A stretch of 64,000 nucleotides of DNA from Epiperipatus broadwayi (taxonomy: Eukaryota > Onychophora > Udeonychophora > Euonychophora > Peripatidae), in assembly GCA_028023455.1 (NCBI GenBank), contig JAQFVV010006731.1, positions 196,001 through 260,000 on the forward strand, written 5' to 3'. The notes beneath the pieces are model-generated. The model saw only the letters and a list, made by a program, of their open reading frames with translations, had not been told where the DNA came from and did no database searches. This document shows positions 14,031-25,525 of this stretch, piece by piece (the first letter of the stretch is position 1; the number at the start of each line of letters is the position of its first letter). Position numbers and translations under genes: made by a program.

Positions 14031-14064
<34 letters not shown>
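13976..14064. repeat. (AT)n tracts with hairpin at the foldback edge
   Basis: Two (AT)n blocks (about 13981-14010 and 14036-14064) surround ctatactaaacttatatgt, the inverted complement of the aagtttagtatag string at the end of the foldback element at 13955-13974. The terminus therefore occurs twice in opposite orientation around an (AT)n core. Confidence 0.8.
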
Positions 14065-14067
<3 letters not shown>

Positions 14068-14645
14068 AATGGGCTGGATCCTCTATTTGCATCATTTACA
14101 TTATAAATAAATTTCTGAGGGGAAAGGATGCAATCTTTTTTTAACCTAAGATTTATGTATATATGGAATGTATAATGGATGAGGAATATTATCACATGGT
14201 AATGAAAGCATGTCTTAATAAACTAGAATGCTATCTAACTGATAATTAGTCTGAAATATGACAAGTTGCATCACATCTTAAATTACTATTTTTATTGCAT
14301 GTGATATATTTTGATGTGTATGCATGCATATAATGCTTATATTAATACCTTTAATAATAAAATTAATCAACAACATTTTGGTATTTTATGATTATATGCT
14401 TATTTCATGTTTGAATTACATATGCATCAGATCATGGACCATATAATCACTAGATTATATTTCCTCAAGATCTTTTGGCATAGAGCTTAGACTCACCTGA
14501 CTTAATTCTACCATGATTCAGCTAAATTTGCCTTTCTGATATTCATATAATATTTTGTTTATTTTCAAAAAGATTTCAAATAATTTATGAAATTTATAGA
14601 AATTAAGTATATTTCAGTCATTTTAAATTAACAATATTAATTTTA
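14065..14645. other. AT-rich intergenic DNA, no gene
   Basis: No frame, RNA or repeat recognised. It ends with attaatttta (14636-14645), which recurs just after the LINE at 18174-18183. Confidence 0.6.
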
Positions 14646-17600
14646 TTAACAATATCACACTACAAAATTAAAATATTAAATTTCACAATCAAAATAAGAA
14701 AGTAATTTATAAATGTAATGGAGAAGAAAGAATTAAAAGAATTTATAAAAGAGTAGTTAAGAAAGAAGAAATTGTTAAAATTGGGTTTTTGAATATGCAA
14801 AGTGGCAGGAGACCAGAAAAGTGGATGGAATTAAATAAAACAATTGAAAATGAAGAGCTTGAGATATTAGCAGTAGTGGAAACCCATCTAAGAGAAGAAG
14901 AACCCATTTTAAAACAGTTGGTATGACAGGGAATAAATAGAAAAGAAAAAGAAAAAAGGGGTGGTGGTATAGGTGTTATATGAAAAAATATTTAAGTATT
15001 GTTAAATGTCAAGAACATTTGTGGTTTGAAATAAGGTTGGGCAGTCAAGAATAAATGGTGGCTATAGTTTATATAGCCACTGGAGATAGTCAAATTATAA
15101 TGGAATGGAGTAGTAATATATATGAATGTCTAGTTAAAGATATACAAAGTTTTAAAGAAAAGGGGAAGAAAATAATGGTTATAGGGAATATGAATGGGCA
15201 TATTGAAGAAATTGATGATGTAGATAATAAAAATGGACAGCTTTTGAAGGAATTTTGTCAGAAAGTGAATTTGAGCATTGGAAATTTATCAAATATTTAT
15301 GAAGGACAATACACATGGTCTAGAAGTAATATATTTCACACAATAGATTATGTATTGGTAGAGAAAGAGGGACTGAATAAGGTATGAAAAATTAAGGTGT
15401 TTGATAATGAAGAGAAAGTATGTTCTAGTGATCATAACTTCATTGTAATTGAAATGGTTAGTAATGTGATGGAGAATAGAAATAAAAGTAGAAATAAAAG
15501 TGAAAGATGTGGATGGAGAGTGAATGATAAGAATAAGTTGGAAGAGTATAAAATACAAGTTGAAGAAATTATGGAAGAGTGGGTTGGGGATGAGTATAAG
15601 GGCTGGTGTAAAGAAGTAGAAAAAGTGGCAAATAGAGTTTTAGGTGAGAATATTCAGAAGAATAAAAGTAATAAAAATGAGAATTATTAAAAGTGTAAAA
15701 GAGAGGAAAGAAGCATGTAGAGAATATAAGTGTGCTATTAAGAATAATGAAAGTGAAAAAGATATTAATGCTAAATGGGAAAAGTATTTAGAAAAGAAGA
15801 AGTTAGCTAAAATAGATAATTATAGAGAGAGAATGAAATTGAATAGTAAATTGTTGGAGGATATTAATAAAAGTGGAAGATATGGGAGTAAAAAATTTTG
15901 GAATTACATTAAAAGAAGGAATGTAGGGGAGAGAGATAGTATTACTAGATAATGAGGGAATAGAGTATAGCTCTAGAGAAGATTTAGAGATAATCTTAAA
16001 TAGATATGTAATGAATATAGAAAAGATGCTAGACATGAATGATAGAGTGATAGAAAACATGAAAGCATATAGTAATGGGAATATTAGATTTTCAGAAAAT
16101 GAACTGACTGAGGTAGAGAAGAAATTGCAAAGTGGAAAGGCAAGAGGTTTAAATGGATGGGTAGCAGAGATGGTAATGAATTTAGGATATAGGGCAAAAG
16201 TAAAGTTATTATCTTTTTTTTAATAAAATGGCACAGAATAGAGTTTTCCTAAGTAGTTGGAGTAATACAAGAGTAAGATTATTATTTAACGGAAAGGGTA
16301 AGGATCATATAAAGTTGAATAATTATAGACCAATAGCGGTAACATCAGTTTTATATAAAGTTTTTTTATATATGGTGGCTAGAAGAGTTGTAAAATGGAT
16401 GGAAGGGAATAATGTAGTGCAGGAAATGCAAGGAGGTTTTAGATTAGATAGGTGTATAGGAGATAGTTTATTTATAGTTACACAACTTATGGATATGAGT
16501 AGAAATTTAGGTAAACAATTATATATGAGTTTTATAGATATAGAGAAGGCATATGATAGAGTAGATAGAAATAGATTATGTATAAGTTTAGCAAATCCTG
16601 GGAATGAATAAAGCTTTAGTGGGTGTTATTAAGAAATTATACGAAAATAATTATTATATATATATATCAATTAGGGAATATAGAATCAGTTAAAGTTAAA
16701 AATGGGGTGGGCCTAAGGCAAGGATGCCCTATGTCACCTATTTTGTTTGTGTTGTATTTGAGTGAAATGGAAAGAGCAATAGAAAGATTAGAAAGAGGGA
16801 TAGAGATACTGTTAATAGGTAGTAAGGGAGTATATATTTTGTCAGGTCTTATTTTGCAGATGATATATTTTTGTGTGCAGAAAGAAGATATGGAAGTTAT
16901 GTTGAGGACATGTGCAAGGGTTGGTAAAGAGATGGGGATTAAATTTAGTGAAGAAAAATCAAATATAATGATGGTTAATACTGGGGAAAGAGAAGATGTA
17001 GAATTTTTATTGGGAGATATTAAGTTAAGTGTGGTGAATAGATATAGTTATTTGGGAATTATTTTAAGTAATCAGAAGAATTATTTGGATGAATGAAGAA
17101 AAAAATTGATAAATGATGCAAAGAAAAGAAAGGGATTGATAAAGAAATTAACAGTGTTTTCATATAATAAATATGATGTAGTTAGAATTATATGGAAAGG
17201 AGTTGCAGTAGTAGGGTTAACATATGGTAATGATGCATTATATGTTAGTAAAGAGGTATTAAATTACTTAAAAAGTTCAAAGGGAAGTAGGAAGACATGC
17301 ATTGGATGTATGGACAGCAAAAGAGGCAATTCAAGGAGAAATGGGATGGTCAAGTTTTCATATGAGAGATGCAAAAAGTAAAATGAAAATGTTTGGTAGA
17401 TTGCATTTTATGGATAATAAAAGAATAGCTAAAATAGTATTTAAATGGGTTATGAGTAAAGGGCAGGTAACAAGATGGGTGAGAAAGGTAATGTGGTATG
17501 CAAAAGATTTGGATAAAGAATTTATATCAGTATATTTGTACAAATGATGTGATGGTTGTGTTAAGAGGATTGTTGAGTGTTGTAGTAGTAAGGAATGGGA

Positions 17601-18173
17601 TAAAAGAATAGATTTATTAATAAAGAATAAGGAGTTAGAGAGATAGAGAAATAGTATGGAGAGTAAAAAGAGTTTAAATATATATAGAAATAAACAGAAT
17701 ATTAGGTGTAAGTTAATATATGATAATAGTAAGGAAGGTAGTTTTTTATTTAAGGCTAGAACAAGATCTTCAACTACAAGAGAATATACATTTAAATGGA
17801 AAAAAATGGGTGATTTATTTTGTAAATTATGTAAAGAAGGAATAGAAAATATTAGGCATTTGTTAATTGAATGTAAATGCTTGAAAACAGAAAGGGTATA
17901 TATAATGAAGTTATGGAAGAATAAATATGAAAAAAGTGATTATACAGAAAGTGAATTATTGGTTTTTATGCTGGGTTTGGGAAAAGACAAAGGGGATTTA
18001 GATATAAAGGTTATAGAGTTGACAAAGATTATTTTGTGGAAATGGGATGGAGCAGAATATGGTAAAATTTAGAGTGGGGAATGAAAAATAAAGTGGCTAA
18101 CAGATTTATCTGGGCATAATTGCTGGGATATTCTTGACTTCGTTTAAGGAGAAGCCACAATACATCACATCAC
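14646..18173 (+). mobile_element. LINE insertion with candidate 10-bp target duplication
   Basis: The coding remnants plus a 3' untranslated part (gtggctaacagatttatctg, ccacaatac) and the tail tacatcacatcacat are flanked by attaatttta at 14636-14645 and 18174-18183. Ten A/T bases can match by chance in this DNA, so the 5' edge is tentative; the 3' edge at the (ATCAC)n tail is firmer. Confidence 0.6.
14718..18072 (+). pseudogene. Near full-length LINE: AP-type endonuclease, RT, zinc-binding C-terminus; multiply frame-broken
   Basis: A non-LTR retrotransposon protein in pieces. The endonuclease begins KIGFLNMQSG and continues AVVETHL (catalytic Glu region), VIGNMNGH where GDFNAH is usual, then TWSR and HTIDYVLV. 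RT motifs are LNNYRPIAVTSVLYK, EMQGGFRLDRC, FIDIEKAYDRVDR, LRQGCPMSP and an intact FADD at 16853-16864, which lies in a different frame from its flanks. The C-terminal part ends with FCKLCKEGIENIRHLLIEC, a C-x2-C...H...C zinc-binding pattern, and terminates at TAG 18072. I count at least six frame breaks or stops (for example near 14925, 15385, 15690, 16610, 16850, 17095 and 17545). The 3' region carries a short (ATCAC)n tail at 18163-18173. Clade not assigned; two 3' fragments of the same family lie at 31.85-32.44 kb. Confidence 0.88.
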
Positions 18174-18183
18174 ATTAATTTTA

Positions 18184-18591
18184 ATATCACTTAAATATCA
18201 AATGTTTTGCATTTTGTCATTATTAGCTTTTATCACTCTAATATTTGTAAAAATATGGGCACGTATTTTATTTTAACATGTATAATTAAACTATTTAAGT
18301 GCTATACTTTTTTTTTAAAGTGAAGTATAAAAAATTCTCAATGATATTTGTATTGTTTTATAATAAAATTTCAGGGAAAAAGTTTGGGAAGAATTAAAAA
18401 AAAAGGTCTTTGCAGTATTAAGATGAACAAATAAAATGTGGCTTGCAACACTTTGTATAATTTTAAAGAGTAGCTATCATAAAATTATTATAGTCAATTT
18501 ATTTATTTACTGATTTATTTTATGTAAAAAACAACAACAACATAACTGTTAGTACATATACGTGATAAAAAGAAGATAAAAACAAAAAATC
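18184..18591. other. AT-rich intergenic DNA, no gene
   Basis: About 400 bases of poly-A and poly-T rich sequence between the LINE and the composite retroposon. Nothing recognised. Confidence 0.6.
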
Positions 18592-18623
18592 ATTACTAAA
18601 AGATTTTTTTTTCATGTGTCATA

Positions 18624-18694
18624 GCATCAGCTGGGAAGCGAAACCCGGAACACTGCTTGTAAGGTGGCTGTGCTGACCACTCGATCACCAATGC
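18624..18694 (-). other. tRNA-like segment (tRNA-Val-like, degenerate)
   Basis: On the minus strand, GCATTGG at the start and CTGATGC at the end can pair as a 7-bp acceptor stem with two wobbles. GATCGAGTGGTCAGC resembles a D-arm / A-box. An anticodon-loop-like CTTACAA would give anticodon UAC. CGGGTTTCGCTTCCC resembles a T-arm / B-box with one extra loop base. The anticodon stem is poorly paired. It forms the 3' end of the composite retroposon just before the poly-A, so I read it as a tRNA-derived piece, not a working tRNA. Confidence 0.55.
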
Positions 18695-18825
18695 TTGACA
18701 TTACTGTTGTATCCGCCAGAATGTCTGTGCAGTCATCAAATAAATATACACAGTCTGAATAGTGAATAGTCTGCAAGACTCTATCTCTGCAGTTCACTAA
18801 AGTTCAATTCCCACACTGTTCTCTT

Positions 18826-19075
18826 GCAACAAATGCTCTGCAATGAATGCTCTGCAATGAATGTTCTGCAAAGGATGCTCTGCAACGAATGCTCTGCAAC
18901 AAATGCTCTGCAATGGATGCTCTGCAACAGATGCTCTGCAACAAATGCTCTGCAATGAATGCTCTGCAATGGATGCTCTCCAACGAATGGTCTGCAACGA
19001 ATGCTCCGAATACACTCTGTATTCTCTGCAATGGATGCTCTCCAATGAATGGTCTGCAATGAATGCTCTGCAACA
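18826..19075. repeat. 14-bp minisatellite array 1
   Basis: About 17 copies of GCAAYRRATGCTCT with point variants, interrupted by gaatacactctgtattctct. A small satellite of the array recurs at about 19136-19196. Since 14 is not a multiple of three and the unit lacks stops in most frames, long overlapping frames appear on both strands; they are by-products. Confidence 0.93.
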
Positions 19076-20002
19076 CTTTTTTTTCCCCAATTTATTAATA
19101 AATTTTTTCAATGAGTCAACAATGTTCTCCAAAGACTCTGCAAGGTGCTCTCCAATGAATGGTCTGCAAAAATGCTCTGCAATGAATGCTCTCAATATCT
19201 ATGCTGCAGTATCCCCATCTCTGTGGGCTTTTCAGACACACCCATGGTCTACATTTCCACTGGGCGCTAGTCATTAACCACAAGCACTGACACAAGATAT
19301 CTCTACTGTAGTTGTACTCAAATCACTGCCTACTCAAATACTGCCTTGCATAGTTTTTATCCAGTCTTCTTATCGCTTTCTGATAACTGTAACAATCAAT
19401 TACATTGTCCAATCAGGTAAGGTCTTTTATCTAGAAATATTTGCAATCAGCAAATATTTCTTGGAATTATTGTCTGCCATTATGTTAATTAAATTCCTCA
19501 GTTATCAGTGTGCAATCTGAAAACCTCTTGAATAAATATTAGTTTTTCTGGGGTGCACAAACATGCATTCAATTTTTACAAAATACAACACCTTTCCCCA
19601 CTCCAGAAAAAGTCTTGTTCTAATTTCTTGATGTTTTCTTTTTCTATTCCTACTTTCCTGTTATTTCACTCAGGAATGTTCGATTCAAAATTGCTGCCAA
19701 ACTTCTTTGCCAGTTACGTTCAATGGTGACTGCGCAAGCGTGGTGGGACTCAGCTTCCGATGGTGACTTTACAAATGTTTTATTTCCAAACTTTCACTGA
19801 TGTTTTATCACCTAAACAGCTAAACATGTAATTCAAAACTTATTCGCTACTCACAGGTTCCAAATGTGACTGCACCAATGCTGTATCCACCAGAATGTCT
19901 GTGCAGTCATCAAATAAATATACACATAGTCTAAATAGCAAATAGTCTGCAAGACTCTATCTCTACAGTTCGCTAAAGTTCAATTCCCATGCTGTTCTCT
20001 TG

Positions 20003-20407
20003 CAACAAATGCTCTGCAATGAATGCTTTGCAATGGATACTCTGCAACAAATGTTCTGCAATGAATGCTCTGCAACAGATGCTCTGCAACAAATGCTCTG
20101 CAATGAATGCTCTGAAACAGATGCTCTCCAACGAATGGTCTGCAACGAATGCTCCGAATACACTCTGTATTCTCTGCAATGGATTCTCTCCAATGAATGG
20201 TCTGCAATGAATGCTCTGAATACACTCTGTATTCTCTGCAATGGATGCTCTCCAATGAATTGTCTGCAACGAATGCTCTGCAATGGATGCTCTGCAATGA
20301 ATTCTCTCCATTGAATGGTCTGCAACAAATGCTCTGCAACAGATGCTCTGCAAATGGATGCTCTCCAATGAATGGTCTGCAACAAATGCTCTGCAATGAA
20401 TGCTCTT
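20003..20407. repeat. 14-bp minisatellite array 2
   Basis: The same 14-bp unit as array 1, longer, with the gaatacactctgtattctct spacer occurring twice. It sits at the same place in the second tandem unit of the retroposon. Confidence 0.93.
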
Positions 20408-21213
20408 AATATCTATGCTGCAGTATCCCCATCTCTGTGGGCTTTTCAGACACACCCATGGTCTACATTTCCACTGGGCGCTAGTCATTAACCACAAGCA
20501 CTGACACAAGATATCTCTACTGTAGTTGTACTCAAATCACTGCCTACTCAAATACTGCCTTGCGTAGTTCTTATCCAGTCTTCTTATCGCTTTCTGATAA
20601 TTGAAACAATCAATTACATTGTCTAATCAGGTAAGGTCTTTTATCTAGAAATATTTGCAATCAGCAAATATTTCTTGGAATTATTGTCTGCCATTATGTT
20701 AATTAAATTCCTCAGTTATCAGTGCGCGATCTGAAAACAACCTCTTGAATAAATATTAGTTTTTCTGAAGTGCAAAAACTTGCATTCAATTTTTACAAAG
20801 TACAACACCTTTCCCCACTCCAGAAAAAGTCTTGTTCTAATTTCTTGATGTTTTCTTTTTCTATTCCTACTTTCCTGTTATTTCACTCAGGAATGTTCGA
20901 TTCAAAATTGCTGCCAAACTTCTTCGCCAGTTACGTTCAATGGTGACTGCGCAAGTGTGGTGGGACTCAGCTTCCGATGGTGACTTTACAAATGTTTTAT
21001 TTCCAAACTTTCACTGATGTTTTATCACCTAAACAGCTAAACATGTAATTCAAAACTTATTCGCTACTCACAGGTTCCAAATGTGACTGTACCAATGTTG
21101 TATCCACCAGGATGTCTGTGCAGTCATCAAATAAATATACACAGTCTGAATAGCAAATAGTCTGCAAGACTCTATCTCTACAGTTCACTACAGTTCAATT
21201 CCCATGCTGTTCT

Positions 21214-21612
21214 CTTGCAATGAATGCTCTGCAATGAATGCTCTGCAATGGATGCTCTGCAACAAATGCTCTGCAATGAATGCTCTGTAACAGATGCTCT
21301 GCAATGAATGCTCTGAAACAGATGCTCTCCAATGAATGGTCTGCAATGAATGCTCTGAATACACTCTGTATTCTCTGCAATGGATGCTTTCCAACGAATG
21401 GTCTGAAATGAATGTCCTGAATACACTCTGTATTCTCTGCAACAGATGCTCTCCAATGAATGGTCTGCAATGAATGCTCTTCAACGGATGCTCTGCAATG
21501 AATGCTCTCCAATAAATGGTCTGCAACAAATGCTCTGCAATGGATGCTCTGCAAATGGATGCTCTCCAACGAATGGTCTGCAATGAATTCTCTGCAACAA
21601 ATGCTCTCAATA
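21214..21612. repeat. 14-bp minisatellite array 3
   Basis: The same 14-bp unit in the third tandem unit, again with two copies of the tacactctgtattctct spacer. The copy order differs from arrays 1 and 2, indicating independent expansion and loss. Confidence 0.93.
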
Positions 21613-22103
21613 TCTATGCTGTGGTCTCCCCATCTCTGTGGGCTTTTCAGCTACACCCGTGGACTAAATTTCCACTGGGTGCTGCAAGTACTGATGCAAG
21701 ATATCTCTACTGTAGTTGTACTCTAATCACTGCCTACTCAAATACTGTCTTGTGTAGTTCTTACCCAGTCTTCTTATTGCTTTCTGATAACTGTAACAAT
21801 CAATTATGTTGTCCAATCAGGTAAGGGCTTTTACCTAGAAATATTTGCAATCAGCAAATATTTCTTGGAATTATCGTCCGCCATTATATTAATTAAATTC
21901 CTCAGTTATCAGCGTGTGATCTGAAAACAACCTCTCGAATAAATACTAGTTTTTCTGGAGTGCACAAACTTGCATTCAATTTTTACAAAATACAAAAATT
22001 ACTAAAAGATTTCTCACACGAAAATGAGAATATTTCTAAAATTATTTTGATTTTAACTACAACTCATAGATATTTATATGTTTAGATATGTATACTTATA
22101 TAT

Positions 22104-23955
22104 ATTGAACTGGATACTCTATCCAATTCAAATGTTCTATCACATAAATTAAAATCAAATTCTATTTTTGTAAAATTTAAAAGAAAATAAATTAAGGGTT
22201 TTATATATGCAATAAGGCACATACTTATTTATAGGTTAAAATCTTATATTTTAAATCTCAATCGGTTTAGATTAAAATATTTTTTTTTTGTATGACACTT
22301 GTTTTCTTTTAAGGTAATTAAAAGCAAAAAAAGTTTAATTAATTTGGTTATAAAAGTATTTTAATTAAAATACTTTTGATTTATTTTAAAGCTGAGATTT
22401 AGTTTGACATTTTTAAAAAAATTAATTTTGTGATATAACGCTTTGGTCAGATGTTGTTTTTCTGATTAAGATTGGGTGGGAGATAGAGATTTACCCTGGT
22501 TGAAACTTGCAATAAAAGATTGCATGGGAGATAACGATGCACATAAATATCTCTGGGTTATCATTCAGCTTTTTTATTGTGATGGCTCAGATTATTCATC
22601 CAATTATTAAGGATTCATACAGATTTTTTTGCTAGTGAACTACTGCATCACTGAATGATAGTAGTGGACATCCAGATGCCATGCCTATAAGCTATGCCAT
22701 GAAGAATCTCCAGAACATGATGGGCTAAACCTTTCCAAAGATAAGCCTCCAGAGCTCCAAAACTGTGACTTCAATCATGACCTAAGCACCAAGTCCAGAG
22801 CTGATTCCAATAGTGCTTTCATTGTCCTGAACCTGCAGTGAATAAAAGCTGTGATATAGGACTCTTTGTAAATTGAACTTTGCGCAACCAACAGAACTTA
22901 ATATTACCTCAAGGTACATTACCTTTCCATATTAAAATCAGGGTTAAATCTCTAATTAACTCTCTATCAAATCTCAGCTTAATCTTAAAACAAATTATAT
23001 TTATGATGTGTGATCTATTAATTTAAATATTAATGCATTTTTTTGTTTTATTTATTACAATCTTAGTGGCAAGATTTCCATCTTAAAATATTACTTATCT
23101 TAGAGTGAATGGTGAGTAATATTTTATATGCTATATTTTGTAATTTTGAATTATTCTTTTATTATGTTGCAGTTCCTGGATTGACAATTACTTTTATTAG
23201 CTTTTGTGTAATTTACAATCTTGATAATGACATTGACAGATATTAATAATTTTCTTATTACTTACCTGTCTTCTTTTGAGACATTTTTGATTAATATATT
23301 GTAGGTTAGTAAATCACCATCATTTGGCTGATGATTTCTCATTTGGAAAGTTCTGGTTTACCAAAACCTGGGATTTTGTTTTCCTTTTAAAGTTATATAT
23401 GATATATCTTCCCTTTATATTTGTCCTTCTTGTAAATGTATCAACCTTGGTAATTTTAAATGTAATTATCCATGAGTTGTCCTGCAGATAAATGACACTC
23501 TAGTTTCAATATACTAGAGTGTACTCATCCATGCTGATTCATTGATTCTTTACAAGACAATTTTTTTTTATATTTTAGAAAATCTTTTAAAACAAATTGT
23601 GATTTGTTTATTTTCTTTTTGTGAATCGTCAACCAAAGTAAAGTTATTTCTCCCTTGAAGAAATTCTATGAGAAGATTACTGTATCTACCAGGATGTTTG
23701 TTATTTTCTTTTCTCTCATACATGCTTCAGTAGAACTTTAGGGTAAACTGTCGTACTTTGGTTTGTGATTTTAATAAACTATAAAATTATTATCAACTAA
23801 ATAAATTTTAGAATTATATCAGCTAATGTTTGTCCTAGTTTTATTTTCTCAATTGTCTGAACAATATTATGGAGTTCTTGCAGTCTGGCCAGTGTAAACT
23901 ATCACCATCATTAACTTTTGATGTCTGTTTTACATTTTTTAGGTATGAAGTGACC
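22104..23955 (+). repeat. LTR-like repeat, copy 1 (5'-truncated)
   Basis: Similarity to copies 2 and 3 starts near 22104, about 80 bases inside the start of copies 2 and 3, so the first part is lost. It contains aataaa motifs, for example ttttaataaactataaaa near 23770. It ends just before TGGTGGCATCG. Confidence 0.65.
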
Positions 23956-24449
23956 TGGTGGCATCGTCAGTGATCAAAAGCAGAAGTAACCATCTGGTAT
24001 GTATTAAATTTTAGTGCAACAAACATAAGGCTTTGGGTGTAAAACCCATCTGAGATACTGTTCAGGCAGTTGAGGAACATTTCAGTTGTAGGAGGCAAGA
24101 TTTTGTAGATAGAAATCAGTTTGTGCTAGTCAGGGTGTATATTGTGGAAGCAGTTTGGAGTAGGGGGTTCATCTTTTTAATGTGATAATAATATAAAACA
24201 GTTAAGTGGCATTTTTCTGTGAAATCTAAAAAAAAAACAGCCTTAAATATAGTTTATCTTTGTAACATAATAATATAAACAGTAAACAGCATTTTTTTAA
24301 AATAGATTTCAGAATGGAAAAGTGCTAAATATTAAGAAGTTTTTTTAAGCAAAATTAGACTAATAGAAATAGCATTTTTTATTTGATTTTAGATTTATTT
24401 TTGAATATAAATAAAAAGGTAGATATAGTGTGGCTAGTCTTACTTTAAA

Positions 24450-25311
24450 ATGGAAGATAAAGAAGAAAGTCCTGGGTCATTCAAAAACCCCCAGATAGTA
24501 GAAAAGATACAGAGAGAGACACACACAAATGGTGGTGAAGAAGACAATGGAGATGATAATAGAAATGAAACAGTCAAAAAGCTGAGATGAAAGAAATACA
24601 ACAAGATTTTTTGGAAATGAAGCAAAGTCAGCAGGATATAATAAAAGAAAATAAAGAAATAAAACAGAGTCAACAAACAATATTGGGCAAGCTCAGAACT
24701 GAAATGAAAAGAATGAGACAGAAAACAACTGAGAAAGTTGAGAAAAATCAGGTATCTATTGAAGAAATAGAGATAGAGTTCAGTAAAGAAAGTCATGAAG
24801 TAGAAAAGGAAGCTGAGGTCATAAAAGATATAGAAATTGAATTAGAACAGTATAGTGTTGAAAGGGTCGAGATTAAAATAAAGATAGCAATGGATAGAGA
24901 GGGGATACAAATAGATAGTGTGGTGAAGAAATAGGAAATCTAGAAGAAAGTTATAAGTTAAAGGCTGAAAATAATGTAAAAGACTTTTCATAAGAAACTA
25001 AAAATGAATTGATTAAAGTAACTGTTAGCTTTGAGTATAGATTAAAAACAAAGAAAAAAGGTAGGAGAAAGGTTAAGAAATATGATTTTAAAGCTGAAAC
25101 AGAAACCATTTATAGGGCAGTCTTCTTTATCTCATTTGAAAAAACTATAGAAAATGAATTCTTGTCAGTTACTATTGTCAATGTGATCAGTAAGAAAATG
25201 AGAGTCTTTAAAGCAATGTGGAGTGTTGCTCCACAAAAGGGTCTTCAGATATACAAGCTAGAAAGCAAAACAGAATGTGAGAGGGATAAAACAGAGGATT
25301 TTAAGCAATGA
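24450..25311 (+). pseudogene. gag-like coiled-coil reading frame, copy 1
   Basis: A short frame begins MEDKEESPGSFKNPQIVEK at 24450 and stops at 24588-24590. The next frame overlaps it in ATGA (24587) and runs to 24934 as a highly charged coiled coil: EMKQSQQDIIKENKEIKQSQ, then VEKNQVSIEEIEIEFSKES. After a gap a third frame (25009-25311) reads TVSFEYRLKTKKKGRRK, ETIYRAVFFISFEKTIENEF and ends at TGA. The same three parts occur in copy 2, so the order is original. A coiled-coil first half and basic second half fit a Gag-like protein, but I see no CCHC knuckle and no major homology region that I recognise. Function is inferred only from position between LTR-like repeats. Confidence 0.55.
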
Positions 25312-25525
25312 AAAGATAAGAGGTGGAACTTTGTTGTAAAAGAAAAGGAACCATGTGACAAAGGTTAAGGTGTATAAACTTAGCATTTTAGTAGTCGACT
25401 GGACTTTTAATGGAAATAATTTTTCATCATACATGGATTATGAGAATGGAGAAAGGTGTTTTAGTAAAATATTATTTTAGACAGTGCAGGATAAATGTTC
25501 ATGCAGGATTTGTCAGGGGAGGTGG

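Larger units (their letters stand above)
18607..21997 (-). mobile_element. Composite 3.4-kb retroposon with VNTRs and a tRNA-like 3' end
   Basis: A block of 3,391 bp flanked by the identical 15-mer attactaaaagattt at 18592-18606 and 21998-22012. Read on the minus strand it ends with a tRNA-like segment and a short poly-A (poly-T at about 18604-18612), as a retroposed copy should. Between lie three tandem units starting near 18711, 19879 and 21098 on the plus strand, with periods of about 1.17 and 1.22 kb. The third unit (5' on the minus strand) is truncated. Each unit has the same single-copy core, including caaatatttcttggaatta, ctgtgcagtcatcaaataaa and a gtggtgggactcagcttc-like part in the two full units, plus one 14-bp minisatellite array. 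There is no protein with recognisable domains, so it is non-autonomous. The architecture recalls SVA-type composites but I know no named match. Confidence 0.75.

Noticed and set aside
18781-21824. Many overlapping 70-178-codon frames on both strands with Cys/His-rich repeats, at first sight zinc-finger-like
   Set aside because: They arise from the 14-bp minisatellite in several frames at once; cysteine and histidine spacing follows the DNA period, not a zinc-finger pattern.
24440-24796. Minus-strand hydrophobic frame (Phe/Leu/Ser-rich) as a membrane protein
   Set aside because: It is the antisense shadow of the lysine/glutamate-rich coiled-coil frame; antisense of AAA/GAA-rich DNA always reads Phe/Leu/Ser.
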